A DNA stretch of 64,000 bases, from the NCBI RefSeq assembly GCF_021729135.1, contig NZ_JAJTWW010000015.1, positions 1 to 64,000 on the forward strand. Direction: 5' to 3'. Each line of letters begins with the position of its first letter. Position 1 is the stretch's first letter. A program made the translations under genes and the position numbers. This DNA is from Brevibacterium daeguense (GTDB taxonomy: Bacteria; Actinomycetota; Actinomycetes; Actinomycetales; Brevibacteriaceae). The notes under the pieces are model-generated. The model made no database searches. It saw only the letters and a program-made list of their open reading frames with translations, and was not told where the DNA came from. Shown here piece by piece: positions 34,013 to 43,290 of the stretch.

Positions 34013-35746
34013 ATGAACGTCAACTTCATCTGCGTTGCAAGAAACGCGGCAGCAGGTTCCAGGCTTCCTGTGCTCTTTCAAGCGGCAGTGGACGACGCAA
34101 GAACGATTTTCGGCGAAGGCCAGGATCACCAGTGGAGTGACGGTAGAGTGGCCATCTTCAATGCGGATCGAATGCAGGGAGCATGGAAAACACCGACCTG
34201 GTTCGCTGAAAATTCCGAAGTCATTGCCGTATCCCAACCCCCAATTCCTGTTGACGCGGACTACACTCCCGAGCAGTACTGGAGTGGAGTCTCGACAATG
34301 GTTCGTAACGGCTCTTTTGACCGTCTGCTACCCAACCATTTCGGGATTCATCGCCGGCCGGACGGGTCGGTCCGCGTCTGGGCCGACTACCTGGGCATTG
34401 GTCGGTGTTATTACGTCATAAACGACGATTTTGTCGCTGCTTCAAATCACATAGGGATTTTGACTCATTTCCTCGAAGGGCCAGTGGAGGTGAACGGCGA
34501 TGCAGTTGGCAGGTACGTGCATGCTGGCTGGTTCACCCTTGAGGATTCCCCAATTCGCGGTATTCGCCGACTGCGCGAAGCTTCCTGCATAGACGTGGCG
34601 GCGGACGGGACGGTTGATTTCCGGGAGCACACCGATCTCACTGACCTCGTAGGAGCGCGACCTGGTAAGCCTGATTATGAACACGTACTCGAACAGACTC
34701 GCACTATTGCGAGGAACCTTGATGCTCTGAGTGTCCGGACGCCGGCTGTGTATTTGAGTGGTGGTAGAGATTCTCGAATGACTGCGGCCGTATGGCTCAG
34801 CGGAGGAAGCGATGCTCGCGTAGTCACCCTCGGCACATTGGAAGCTGAAGCTGAGATCGCTCAAGAACTCATGGATATCTACAAAGGGAGCGAGCGCCCC
34901 GGCCAAGAGATCCGACACGACATCACGTTTCCCAGCCACTCTACGATTACGATGACTCTGGCCGAGAGGTTGGAGAACGCGTTCGCGATGTGGGACGGCG
35001 ACGCCGCTCCCACAAACATCAAATCGAACGTCCGCATTCCCAAGGGTTCCGCTGGTTTGAGTATTGGCGGTGTCGGCGGCGAAATCATGCACGGTTATTA
35101 TTACCACCGGCCGGGAGACTATGAGCGCATTGAGAAACTGCCTCATCCGGTTGCTTATGCTGCAAGAAGCTTCCGTGGTGCTGTAACATCCGACCGCGCG
35201 AGTAAGGCGATGGAGGGTTTCTTCGACCACATTTATGAAAGAGCCAAACGTCACGGTCGCCCCGACATAGCCTCATTGGATTACCTCTATCTTACTGAGA
35301 AGTTTCGTCGATGGGGTAACCAGGCTCTTGGCTCGATGTCAGCGATCATGCTCTCCGGTCCAGCGTATGTGCGTGCATGCTTTGACCTAGAGCCAGCCGA
35401 AAGAGTAGAAAAGCGGTTTCCCCATGAAGTAGTAAGTCGTGCAATCCCGGCATGGGCTGGTGTTCGATACTACAAAGCGCATGTTGCTGACTCGCGAAAA
35501 AGTATGGCGAAGAAGTTGGCAACATTCGACACCGATCCAGAATACTTCTTCAATGTTTTCGAGAACCCCCGAGCCTGGCCTGAGTATTTCAATGTAGAAA
35601 AGATTGATGGCTTTCTTGACATAGTTCGCCGAGGCGAAGCTCTTCCATTTCATGAATCCTGGTTGAACCGTGCGGTTTGGGTTGATTATCTTGACTCGCA
35701 CGTGGCCAAGCTCAACCGACGCGTGCGTGAGGTGCAGGGAAGATGA
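34013..35746 (+). CDS. Asparagine-synthetase-like amidotransferase without N-terminal catalytic cysteine (copy 2)
   Basis: A 577-residue protein. The N-terminal 210 residues keep parts of a glutaminase-like fold (WADYLGIGRCYYVINDDFVA) but begin Met-Asn, lacking Cys2. SGGRDSRMTAAVWL at residues 249-262 is the pyrophosphatase loop. SIGGVGGEIMHGYYY later resembles the GxGGDE active-site loop of asparagine synthetase. The ATG at 34013 is chosen because AAAGG lies seven bases upstream. The following gene overlaps its stop as ATGA, so it is translationally coupled to the heparinase-hydrolase protein, which suggests they act on the same sugar. Confidence 0.8.
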   Translation: MNVNFICVARNAAAGSRLPVLFQAAVDDARTIFGEGQDHQWSDGRVAIFNADRMQGAWKTPTWFAENSEVIAVSQPPIPVDADYTPEQYWSGVSTMVRNGSFDRLLPNHFGIHRRPDGSVRVWADYLGIGRCYYVINDDFVAASNHIGILTHFLEGPVEVNGDAVGRYVHAGWFTLEDSPIRGIRRLREASCIDVAADGTVDFREHTDLTDLVGARPGKPDYEHVLEQTRTIARNLDALSVRTPAVYLSGGRDSRMTAAVWLSGGSDARVVTLGTLEAEAEIAQELMDIYKGSERPGQEIRHDITFPSHSTITMTLAERLENAFAMWDGDAAPTNIKSNVRIPKGSAGLSIGGVGGEIMHGYYYHRPGDYERIEKLPHPVAYAARSFRGAVTSDRASKAMEGFFDHIYERAKRHGRPDIASLDYLYLTEKFRRWGNQALGSMSAIMLSGPAYVRACFDLEPAERVEKRFPHEVVSRAIPAWAGVRYYKAHVADSRKSMAKKLATFDTDPEYFFNVFENPRAWPEYFNVEKIDGFLDIVRRGEALPFHESWLNRAVWVDYLDSHVAKLNRRVREVQGR

Positions 35747-38550
35747 GTGAATTTTTCGACATCTCCCGGCTGGCTGTCGGCTTCTTTGCCGAGCGGCCGT
35801 CTGATTTGGCAAGGGCAAGAAGGTTGGTCGAGGGTGAACTCAAGCTGGGCGATTTTGTTCTTAGAGTTGACGACCCTGCCACCTACGACCAGCTTGACCA
35901 TCTGCCGCGGAATCTCTGCTTGGAGCTGAACTCCTTACGGTGGCTGGATGTGTTGCGTCGCGCCGGTCCGAAGGTACGTGGTGCCGAAGAAGCCTGGAGC
36001 GAGATCTTCGGCGCGTGGTCACGATCGGATGCCGCCGCTGACGTGCAGTCGTTGGCGTGGCAACCTCTCCCCTTGGAGCAGCGGTGCATGGCGATTGCAC
36101 TTGGTGCCCCGGCCAATAGTGACGCCCTATTGACTGTGAACCGGCACCTTGAGCAATTGGCGGGTGCGGAAGACCAGGCGGTGGCTGCAGATCAGCGGCT
36201 GCGTCTCTTGCATGTCCGCCTGGCGCTTCAGTTCCGGCAACAGGGATCAATGGAGTCATTGAGAAGTTCCGCGATTACAGCGTTGAATTCTGCATTCCGC
36301 GAAAGCGGCTATTCAATTGCAGAAGATCTGAAAGAGCTCGTGCAGGTAGCGGCTGAGTGGAAGGACACTCTGCAATTGCTTGGAGTTGCCGAGGAACACG
36401 AGTCGATGCGCCGACTACGCGGCATCGAATTCTGGCTGCAGGTGACGGATCCGGCGGGCAACCTCGTTCCAATGGGAGGGGCATTCCCCGAGGTACGGCC
36501 CGGCAGCGAGGATCCCAGGATGAGGTACGCGCTGACTGGAGGCGCTGAAGGCTTTCCACCGACTGCAATCCGCTACGTTGAGCCGGGCGGTTTAGTTTCT
36601 CTTCGGAGCGGATGGGGCGAAACCGAACGCGCTGTCGATGAAGAGACACAGGTAACGATGATTCTGGGGCCGGTCCGCGGGAGACGCGCCCATCAGGATC
36701 CGTCGCGCATCACTTACTTTTCGCGGGGGCGCTCCTGGCTCATCGACCCTCCGACAGAATCAGCTGCTGGGCATGAAGCGCATTCCGTCGTTTCTGTCGA
36801 AGATGTGCGCTATAGAACTAACGGGGAAGCGGAACTGGTACGGCAGTACTCGGATGAGCGCGTCGAGGGCTTCGTAGTCAAGAACAGCCTGTTTCTCCAA
36901 ATCCAATGGCAGCGCCACGTTGTGTTTGCACGAACTGGAAATTACCTGGTGGTCGAGGACTCGGTCCGCTCGTCCGAACAGTTCGAAGCACATCTGCAAT
37001 GGATAGTGGCGCCGGATCTCAATATCGAGCCCGTCGCGCGGGGCTTCTTGCTCCATGACGGCAACGATACAGTCGCGATCACTATCTCCACGGCGGCGCT
37101 GAGAGACTTCAAGATTGACGAGCTGAGAAACGACGGTGAACGCGTTGCCTGGCGTATACGGGTGCCCATGAGCGGAACCAGCAGCCGAGCCGTGACAATA
37201 GTCTCCGACGTTGGTGACCGTGAACATTTTGCGGCCCGAAGGATTCCTCGCTCAGGCAAGGAGTTCACAGTCGACATAGTCGACAAACACCTGCGAGAGA
37301 CCCTTGTAGTGACTCCTGAGCTTTCTGCGGTGGTGCCGGCGGGGCTTGATCCTGAGGACGCTGTTACGCGCACCATCGAGCTCGCGGCCGCGGGAGCGCT
37401 TACTAACGAAGAGGCCCTTGAGCAGCGCCTTCTCGTCCGACGGGCTATTGAAGAGGTGAAGTCGCGAATACGCGACGCCGGGGCGGGGGTCGAAGCCCGA
37501 TTACGTGGATTAGACGATCTGTCGAACATCGGAAGGGAGCTTCGTGTAACTGGTTTGCGCGACTATGGCTTCGCCGCAGCCTTGATCGACATTGCGGGCA
37601 CTGATTTGGCTGACCGGCTTGCTAACCATCCCAGCGTCGGCAATGTGCGTCGCAGCCCTCTTACCCAGTGGGCAGATGAAGAGCTCGTCCAATCCAGTTA
37701 TGCAGTTCCAGTCAGGTCCTCGTACGACTCCTGCACGGTGCCGGCTTCGGGGCGTGAGCCTTACATCTGGAGCGTTGATCTGGGGCAACTGGTCCTTTCC
37801 AGCTATCTCGTTGATCAACCGGGGGAAGTGCTCACGGTCTACTTCCATGGGGCCACAGATCGAACACGGTTTTCTGTACCGCGGTACGAGCGGCTACGAT
37901 CCATGCCTCAGCTGGGCATCGGTCCGGTCATGTTCTTCTCTGACCCCTGCCTGGACTTGGACTCCCGGATGATTCTTTCGTGGTACGTGGGTACCGAAGA
38001 TCTTGATCTCCACAACGAGATCGGCAAAATGATCGACGCGTACGCACGGCACAAGGGGATCGATAAGGTGCTTCTCGTGGGGAACTCCGGAGGTGGGTTT
38101 GCCGCGCTTCAACTCGGGAGTGTGCTTGAGGGCACTCGGGTAGTGTCGTTCAACCCACAGATTCAGATTGATCGCTATGTCCCGCGAATTTCCGAAACTG
38201 CTCATTGGAGTCTATTCGGGCGAGACACCGTGAACGACGACCCGATTTTGGCGCCGCGAATGGATTTAATCAAACGTTACCGATCATTTGGTTTCGACCA
38301 GGACGTTGTACTCATTCAGAATCCCGGTGATGACCTCCACTACAAGGACCATTTTCTGCCTTTCCAAGCTGAGTACGGCAATTCCGGTAATGCCGAAAGG
38401 CTCCACACTTTCACGCCTTACCTTGGTCCGGGGCATCGTGTTCCCCCCGTGCAGGAGTATCTTGACTATGTACGAAAGGCTGTAGTCGATGCCGATGGAG
38501 AGTGGTCCCTGAAAGGACTCCGGATAGCTGATCATGCCCGAATGGACTAA
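35743..38550 (+). CDS. Heparinase II/III-like domain fused to an alpha/beta-hydrolase domain
   Basis: A 935-residue protein with no signal peptide. Residues 1-270 are helical and correspond weakly to the barrel half of alginate lyases. Residues of about 280-560 are the beta-rich heparinase half (SLRSGWGE, HQDPSRITYFSRGRSWL, LVVEDSVRSSEQFEAHLQW). Residues of about 680-930 are an alpha/beta-hydrolase: VYFHGATDRTRF (oxyanion-type HG), GNSGGGFAALQ with Ser782 as nucleophile, and a late GPGHRVP histidine. This pairs a polysaccharide lyase or epimerase fold with an esterase fold. The HxD pattern replaces the usual HxHAD in the lyase half, so lyase activity may be lost. Absence of a signal peptide suggests cytoplasmic action. 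Confidence 0.78.
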   Translation: MSEFFDISRLAVGFFAERPSDLARARRLVEGELKLGDFVLRVDDPATYDQLDHLPRNLCLELNSLRWLDVLRRAGPKVRGAEEAWSEIFGAWSRSDAAADVQSLAWQPLPLEQRCMAIALGAPANSDALLTVNRHLEQLAGAEDQAVAADQRLRLLHVRLALQFRQQGSMESLRSSAITALNSAFRESGYSIAEDLKELVQVAAEWKDTLQLLGVAEEHESMRRLRGIEFWLQVTDPAGNLVPMGGAFPEVRPGSEDPRMRYALTGGAEGFPPTAIRYVEPGGLVSLRSGWGETERAVDEETQVTMILGPVRGRRAHQDPSRITYFSRGRSWLIDPPTESAAGHEAHSVVSVEDVRYRTNGEAELVRQYSDERVEGFVVKNSLFLQIQWQRHVVFARTGNYLVVEDSVRSSEQFEAHLQWIVAPDLNIEPVARGFLLHDGNDTVAITISTAALRDFKIDELRNDGERVAWRIRVPMSGTSSRAVTIVSDVGDREHFAARRIPRSGKEFTVDIVDKHLRETLVVTPELSAVVPAGLDPEDAVTRTIELAAAGALTNEEALEQRLLVRRAIEEVKSRIRDAGAGVEARLRGLDDLSNIGRELRVTGLRDYGFAAALIDIAGTDLADRLANHPSVGNVRRSPLTQWADEELVQSSYAVPVRSSYDSCTVPASGREPYIWSVDLGQLVLSSYLVDQPGEVLTVYFHGATDRTRFSVPRYERLRSMPQLGIGPVMFFSDPCLDLDSRMILSWYVGTEDLDLHNEIGKMIDAYARHKGIDKVLLVGNSGGGFAALQLGSVLEGTRVVSFNPQIQIDRYVPRISETAHWSLFGRDTVNDDPILAPRMDLIKRYRSFGFDQDVVLIQNPGDDLHYKDHFLPFQAEYGNSGNAERLHTFTPYLGPGHRVPPVQEYLDYVRKAVVDADGEWSLKGLRIADHARMD

Positions 38551-38665
38551 ATACCACAAGATCTAGTTTCTCTCGGGACTCTCGACAGTTCTGGGCAGGT
38601 CTCGGTCGGTTCAACTGCCGAGATGCTCAATGGCCAGTGCGGGCAAAAGCGCAAAGGTGAACAAT

Positions 38666-39790
38666 ATGAAGGTTCTTCTGGCTCCGAGCAACGTAGCAAA
38701 TCAGTCTACTTCAATGGCTGCGGGCTTGACTGATCTCGGCTATGACGTGGAGGTATGGAATTTTGGTGAAAGTCCGAACGATTTTCCGGTGGACCGAGTT
38801 TTCTCTCCGAAGTCAGTCGAAGACTATTTTTCGATTCTCGTCGAGAGCATCGAAGCCTCCTTTGATGTTTTCCACTTTCAAACCGCTCGTTCTCTGATTC
38901 CATCGAGAAGTGGACTGCCTCAGATGTGGGATCTTCCCCTTCTACGCTCGCTTGGAAAGCGGGTGATCGTCTCTTTCCACGGGTCTGATATACGTCGTGC
39001 AAGCCATCACTCGAGGGACCGCTGGAGCTTTTATAGATATGCAGATATCCCATGTGACGAAGAGAAGATCGACGTTCGGTTGGCGCTCATACACACGTTT
39101 GCTCATCAGACCACGGTGTCGTCAGTCTTAGACAGCGTCTATGCGCCCGGCGCTAAGTACCTGCCCAAAACTCTTAGAATGAGTGACTATGACATGGTTG
39201 GGCAAGTGCACAGGCGGAGACCAGTGGTGCTTCATGCCTCTCGAAGAAGGGAGACTAAGGGCACTTCGATGATTGAAGAGGCTCTGGGAGCCCTGTCCGG
39301 GACCTTGGACTTTGAATTCCGCGTGATTGAGGGCGTGAGCCATCAAGAATTGCTCAAAGCCATCGCAGAGGCAGATATCGTCGTCGAAAAGCTTCTCGGC
39401 GGAGACGCAGGAGTGCTGTCCCTTGAAGCGATGGCCCTAGGGAAAGTCGCCGTTGCAAGAATAAGCGATGAAGTGATCGCTGCTCACCCATCAATCCCTG
39501 TGGTTAACGCAAACCCAGACACGTTTCAAGAAGTTATCAGTGACTTGATTGAAGATGCACAAAAAAGGAAAGAGCTTGGCGAAGCCGGACGGGCATACGT
39601 AGAGTCTGAGCATTCTTCAAGTGTCGCTGGTCGAATTCTGGATGAGATTTATCGGTCGGCTAATCCAGGTCCAGCTCGACCCCATCCTGACTGGGCGAGT
39701 GACCCGTCGCCCCGCAAACTCGAGGCGGCGTACGCTCGAATCGGGCGTTTGGAACACAAGCTGGATGCTCTGAGAAGACGGGCCCACTGA
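38666..39790 (+). CDS. Glycosyltransferase, GT-B fold
   Basis: A 374-residue protein. MKVLLAPSNVANQSTSMAAG opens a GT-B N-terminal lobe, VIVSFHGSDIRRASHH is the typical HGSD element, and VVLHASRRRETKGT begins the C-terminal lobe. The donor-site region is DAGVLSLEAMALGKVAV. It is shorter and more diverged than the three GT4 paralogues. The ATG at 38666 is chosen for AAAGGTGA five bases upstream rather than an upstream ATG at 38630. The C-terminus ends in a short charged helix. Codon use is more AT-rich than in the 17389-25221 operon. Confidence 0.82.
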   Translation: MKVLLAPSNVANQSTSMAAGLTDLGYDVEVWNFGESPNDFPVDRVFSPKSVEDYFSILVESIEASFDVFHFQTARSLIPSRSGLPQMWDLPLLRSLGKRVIVSFHGSDIRRASHHSRDRWSFYRYADIPCDEEKIDVRLALIHTFAHQTTVSSVLDSVYAPGAKYLPKTLRMSDYDMVGQVHRRRPVVLHASRRRETKGTSMIEEALGALSGTLDFEFRVIEGVSHQELLKAIAEADIVVEKLLGGDAGVLSLEAMALGKVAVARISDEVIAAHPSIPVVNANPDTFQEVISDLIEDAQKRKELGEAGRAYVESEHSSSVAGRILDEIYRSANPGPARPHPDWASDPSPRKLEAAYARIGRLEHKLDALRRRAH

Positions 39791-39889
39791 TGACCGATGA
39801 ACTTCTGGTTCTCTTTTCCGGCTAGTCGTTCGTGTTTCTGCGAAATATGCTCAAAGGGTATTCAGATCTTGACGGGGAGTTATCACCGG

Positions 39890-41455
39890 ATGCGGCAACT
39901 ATCGAACGCGCTCGGCGTTGTGGTCATTCTGATTATGCTCGCCTCGTGTTCACTCGGCGTGGATGGGGAGCGAGGAACTGCCGAGGCGCCAAATCACTCG
40001 ACGGGCAGCCCTGCAGTTCATTTCTCACAGGACTTTTACGGTCAATCACTTGATCGAGCTGCTATGAGCATCGAAGTCTCGAGCGAAAGGAATCAGCCAG
40101 GGATCGGTAAGAACAACCTTGGCATTTCCTTTGAGGCGACAGAGCTGGCGGATCCCCGCTGGGATCCGAGTGAGGGCAATGTCGACGAACTTCTCTCCGA
40201 GCTTGGTTCACCTGGTATACGCTTCGGCGGGAATAAACTGGACCGGAGCATGTTCTGGACCTCAGGAGGCGAGACCGCCCCCCCGGGGTACACCACGGTG
40301 ACCCCCCGCGATCTCCGGCGTGTGAACCAGACTGTGATGAGGGTGGGGTCCCAGGTCACCCTCGGAATTCCCCTCGGTGATTTCGATCCCGAGCGAGGTG
40401 CCGACATGGCCAAACACGCCGTCGAGATCTTCGGCGACTCCCTACTGGCGATCTCGATCGGAAATGAGCCCAACGGGTTCACTGCGGATGGGCGAGAAGG
40501 TCTGCAGATTCGCAATCCAGGCGAGTGGGATGAGGACGCCTATGTCGCCCAAGCCAGGGAGTATGTCGATGCGATCCGAGGGGCAGTTGGGGACACTGTC
40601 CTGCTCGTTGGGCCTGGAGCATTCGAAGGCGCCTGGATGACAGCGTTCCTCGAGGCTGACTTTCCGGGCACTGCAGCGCTGAGCCAGCATTGGTACGCGA
40701 CCTACGACTGCACATCGGAGGAGGTGCCGGGGCGCGGCCCGGAGTGGGAGAACCTGGTCGACCCGCTCGCGCACGAGAGCGCCGACCGACTTCTGTCCAT
40801 TGGACTGGAGAAGGCGGACGCTGCCGGAGTTCCGCTCTGGGTCGAGGAGACTGGCCCGACTAGCTGTCCCGGCACTAATGACACGTCCCGGACCCACGCC
40901 TCGGCGCTGTGGACGGTCGACTACATCTTCCACGCCGCTGGGCTCGGCGTGGAGCGAATGAACATGCACTCTATGCTCGGTGCGTGCGCCGGCGGTGCGC
41001 CGATGTCCGTAGTGTGCTCGGTCCAAGGGACCGGTGAGAACGGGGAGGGTGAACTCGTCGGGCAGCCCAACTACCACGCGATGCGGCTCGCAAGCCTCAG
41101 TGTGGGCGGCCAGTTTTTGGAGACAGAGCTCGACGGCGGAGGCAATATGTATGCCTACGCGGTGGACATGGACACGCCGGCTGCGGGTGACGAGAAGATT
41201 CTTGTCACCGTGGTCAACAACAACGACATGGCCGAGTCCGGCGGCAATGAGGTGACCATAGACTTGCCCGAGGGCTATACCGCGACGCGAGCCGCTCAGA
41301 TCCACGCTCCGTCCAACGCCGCAAAGAGCAAAACCGGATTCCGCGAACTCGCTCCGTTCGCAGAGACCGGCAGTGGTGTAGTGAGCTCCAAGGATGGGCA
41401 GCTCATCATTGACCTGGCGGCGAGTAGCGCGACGACGATCCAGTTCGCGAGATGA
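39890..41455 (+). CDS. Lipoprotein glycoside hydrolase, GH79-like (glucuronidase/heparanase type)
   Basis: A 521-residue protein. The signal peptide ends in a lipobox with Cys20 (LIMLASC), so it is lipid-anchored outside the membrane. A TIM barrel follows: SIGNEPNGF carries the proposed acid/base Glu193 and WVEETGPTS the proposed nucleophile Glu319 or Glu320, the clan GH-A pattern seen in GH79. The C-terminal 110 residues form a beta-sandwich. GH79 enzymes cleave beta-glucuronides or heparan-like chains, so an outward-facing trimming or release role for a uronate-containing polymer is plausible. The ATG at 39890 starts a proper signal peptide; a frame from 39797 has none. Confidence 0.8.
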   Translation: MRQLSNALGVVVILIMLASCSLGVDGERGTAEAPNHSTGSPAVHFSQDFYGQSLDRAAMSIEVSSERNQPGIGKNNLGISFEATELADPRWDPSEGNVDELLSELGSPGIRFGGNKLDRSMFWTSGGETAPPGYTTVTPRDLRRVNQTVMRVGSQVTLGIPLGDFDPERGADMAKHAVEIFGDSLLAISIGNEPNGFTADGREGLQIRNPGEWDEDAYVAQAREYVDAIRGAVGDTVLLVGPGAFEGAWMTAFLEADFPGTAALSQHWYATYDCTSEEVPGRGPEWENLVDPLAHESADRLLSIGLEKADAAGVPLWVEETGPTSCPGTNDTSRTHASALWTVDYIFHAAGLGVERMNMHSMLGACAGGAPMSVVCSVQGTGENGEGELVGQPNYHAMRLASLSVGGQFLETELDGGGNMYAYAVDMDTPAAGDEKILVTVVNNNDMAESGGNEVTIDLPEGYTATRAAQIHAPSNAAKSKTGFRELAPFAETGSGVVSSKDGQLIIDLAASSATTIQFAR

Positions 41456-41536
41456 TCCTGACTGAGGAACCCGCGGCTAGGCCTTTTGAGCCCACCCGGA
41501 CGGGCGGCGACGGTCAGATCCCGGGAGCGGTGGACA

Positions 41537-43093
41537 TCACGCGTCAGCGGCGAATGCAGCCGCGAGAACGTAGGAGACGTCCTGGTGAGTCGGATGGTTC
41601 GCTCGGGGGCGTTTGGATTCGGCCTTAACACTATTCACCGAAGCTCGGCACCGCGCGAGCACATCCTTCTCACCGATCAAGTCCTGAACCCTACTGTTGC
41701 CAAGCGCCCGATCAGCCTCAGAATAGAGAGCTGTGAAGGCGGCTTTAGCGTAACTGGTCGGTTCGCCGCGTGACTGGAAGTCCGCATAGACACTTCCTGG
41801 CTCGGCGGGCGGTAAACCGATAGAATGCGCCGCGGCGCTCGGCGCAAGAGAATCCGGCTCCTTGGCGGGGTCATCATAGGGGTAGTTTTTGATGCCTGGA
41901 ACTAGGCAATCCATGGTGTCGAAGTAGATCCGATTGGATTGGACCTCGGGTTGGTCGATGATGTCGTCGAGCAATATCGAATTCAGAGGTGTGAAGGCGG
42001 CTCTCTTGTGCGGGGAATGACCAAAGTGAAACCGGTTTCGGAATTCGCGATAGTGCAGCTTCTGCTGATCAACAGCTGGGCGCATCGTCGAGATTCGATG
42101 AAGGTCGTCGAGGACAATCGATAGGTAGTCGTCGAAAGTCTGGAGCTCGAAGTACTTCTTAGTGGAGCGCAGGCGCTCCTCCAGGCTCCTAGTGAAGAGA
42201 TCGCGGAAGGTTCCGCCGCCTGCACCGTGTCCTCGTATGGTCAAGGGGTCGAAGTCGTACGGCGTGAGATAGATCGGCAGGTACACTCCCAAGCTGTGCT
42301 CGCGCCAGCCCTCAAGAGCAATCTCCACGCTGCTGCTTGTCCGCATGTGGAACGGCGGTCCATTGAGGGTGACATCGTACGCCCGGGCGACAGTCGATGC
42401 GGCGGCGAAGTCCTTCGGCATGCGGGTCTGGGATGCAACGTGAAATCTGTGGGCTTCAGTCCTCATCGCGCCAGAAGCGAGAGCGAAGGCGAAGACAACA
42501 CGGGAATCGAGCCCACCACTGAGATCTACTGTGAAGTTCACACGCGGATCGCTCGCGAGCGTCGCGAACCGAGACCGCCACAGAAAGATGAAGCGGTGCA
42601 GGTCTCCGATGTAGTCCTTGTCGAGGCGAGATTTGGGCAGTGGGATGATCTTCGGGCCACCGCGATCGATCTGGACAACGCAGAAGGAGGGGACCAGTGT
42701 GATGTCGGCGAATATAGTCTGGGAGCTGTTAAGTTGTGCCGTGAGCGCTTGTCGCACGCCGAGCGCGCGTAGGACAGGCAGACACGGCTGAGGATTGATG
42801 CCACGCTCTCTGAGATGCGAAACCAATCGATACAGCGAAGATGATACTGCCCATCGTCCGTCGCGGGAATAGAGGAACAGTCGTCTAAGGCCACGGGCAT
42901 CAGTGCCGATCTCGATGCCGGAGGGTATGCGTCGAACGACTGTGTAGCAGCCGTCTAGACCCGGTTCAATTTGCTCGCCGGACGCTCGGTACGCCTGGTA
43001 GCCTTCTGCACCCGCGACATAGTCAGAGCCCGCGAAACAATAGCCTTCGAAAGTCTCATCAAGACGTCCTTCGAGGTTCGATAGCGTAACCAC
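41537..43093 (-). CDS. Asparagine-synthetase-like amidotransferase without N-terminal catalytic cysteine (copy 3)
   Basis: A 518-residue protein on the opposite strand to its neighbours. The N-terminal 165 residues keep a glutaminase-like outline (LDGCYTVVRR, TDARGLRRLFLYSRDG) but start Met-Val, so no Cys2. SGGLDSRVVFAFAL at residues 192-205 is the canonical pyrophosphatase loop. The C-terminal half is long and little conserved. It is convergent with the GH79-like gene and divergent from the ExoA-like glycosyltransferase. Sequence similarity to the other two copies is low by eye outside the loop, so they may act on different sugars or at different chain positions. Confidence 0.8.
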   Translation of the reverse strand: MVTLSNLEGRLDETFEGYCFAGSDYVAGAEGYQAYRASGEQIEPGLDGCYTVVRRIPSGIEIGTDARGLRRLFLYSRDGRWAVSSSLYRLVSHLRERGINPQPCLPVLRALGVRQALTAQLNSSQTIFADITLVPSFCVVQIDRGGPKIIPLPKSRLDKDYIGDLHRFIFLWRSRFATLASDPRVNFTVDLSGGLDSRVVFAFALASGAMRTEAHRFHVASQTRMPKDFAAASTVARAYDVTLNGPPFHMRTSSSVEIALEGWREHSLGVYLPIYLTPYDFDPLTIRGHGAGGGTFRDLFTRSLEERLRSTKKYFELQTFDDYLSIVLDDLHRISTMRPAVDQQKLHYREFRNRFHFGHSPHKRAAFTPLNSILLDDIIDQPEVQSNRIYFDTMDCLVPGIKNYPYDDPAKEPDSLAPSAAAHSIGLPPAEPGSVYADFQSRGEPTSYAKAAFTALYSEADRALGNSRVQDLIGEKDVLARCRASVNSVKAESKRPRANHPTHQDVSYVLAAAFAADA

Positions 43094-43290
43094 TCTTGGG
43101 TCTCCTTGGGTTGGCGTTGCAAGTTATGAATTCTATGCGGCGTCCGGGGTTCGTTATGTTTCTATATATCGGTCAAACCGGTTGCAACACGAGGCGAAGC
43201 ACCTGCTCTCCGGTGCGGGAGTCCGCAGATCTGGCTGGTCCTGAGCGGTAAATCAGAGTGGGCCCATCTCCGCTGTGCGAGGATTGACGA

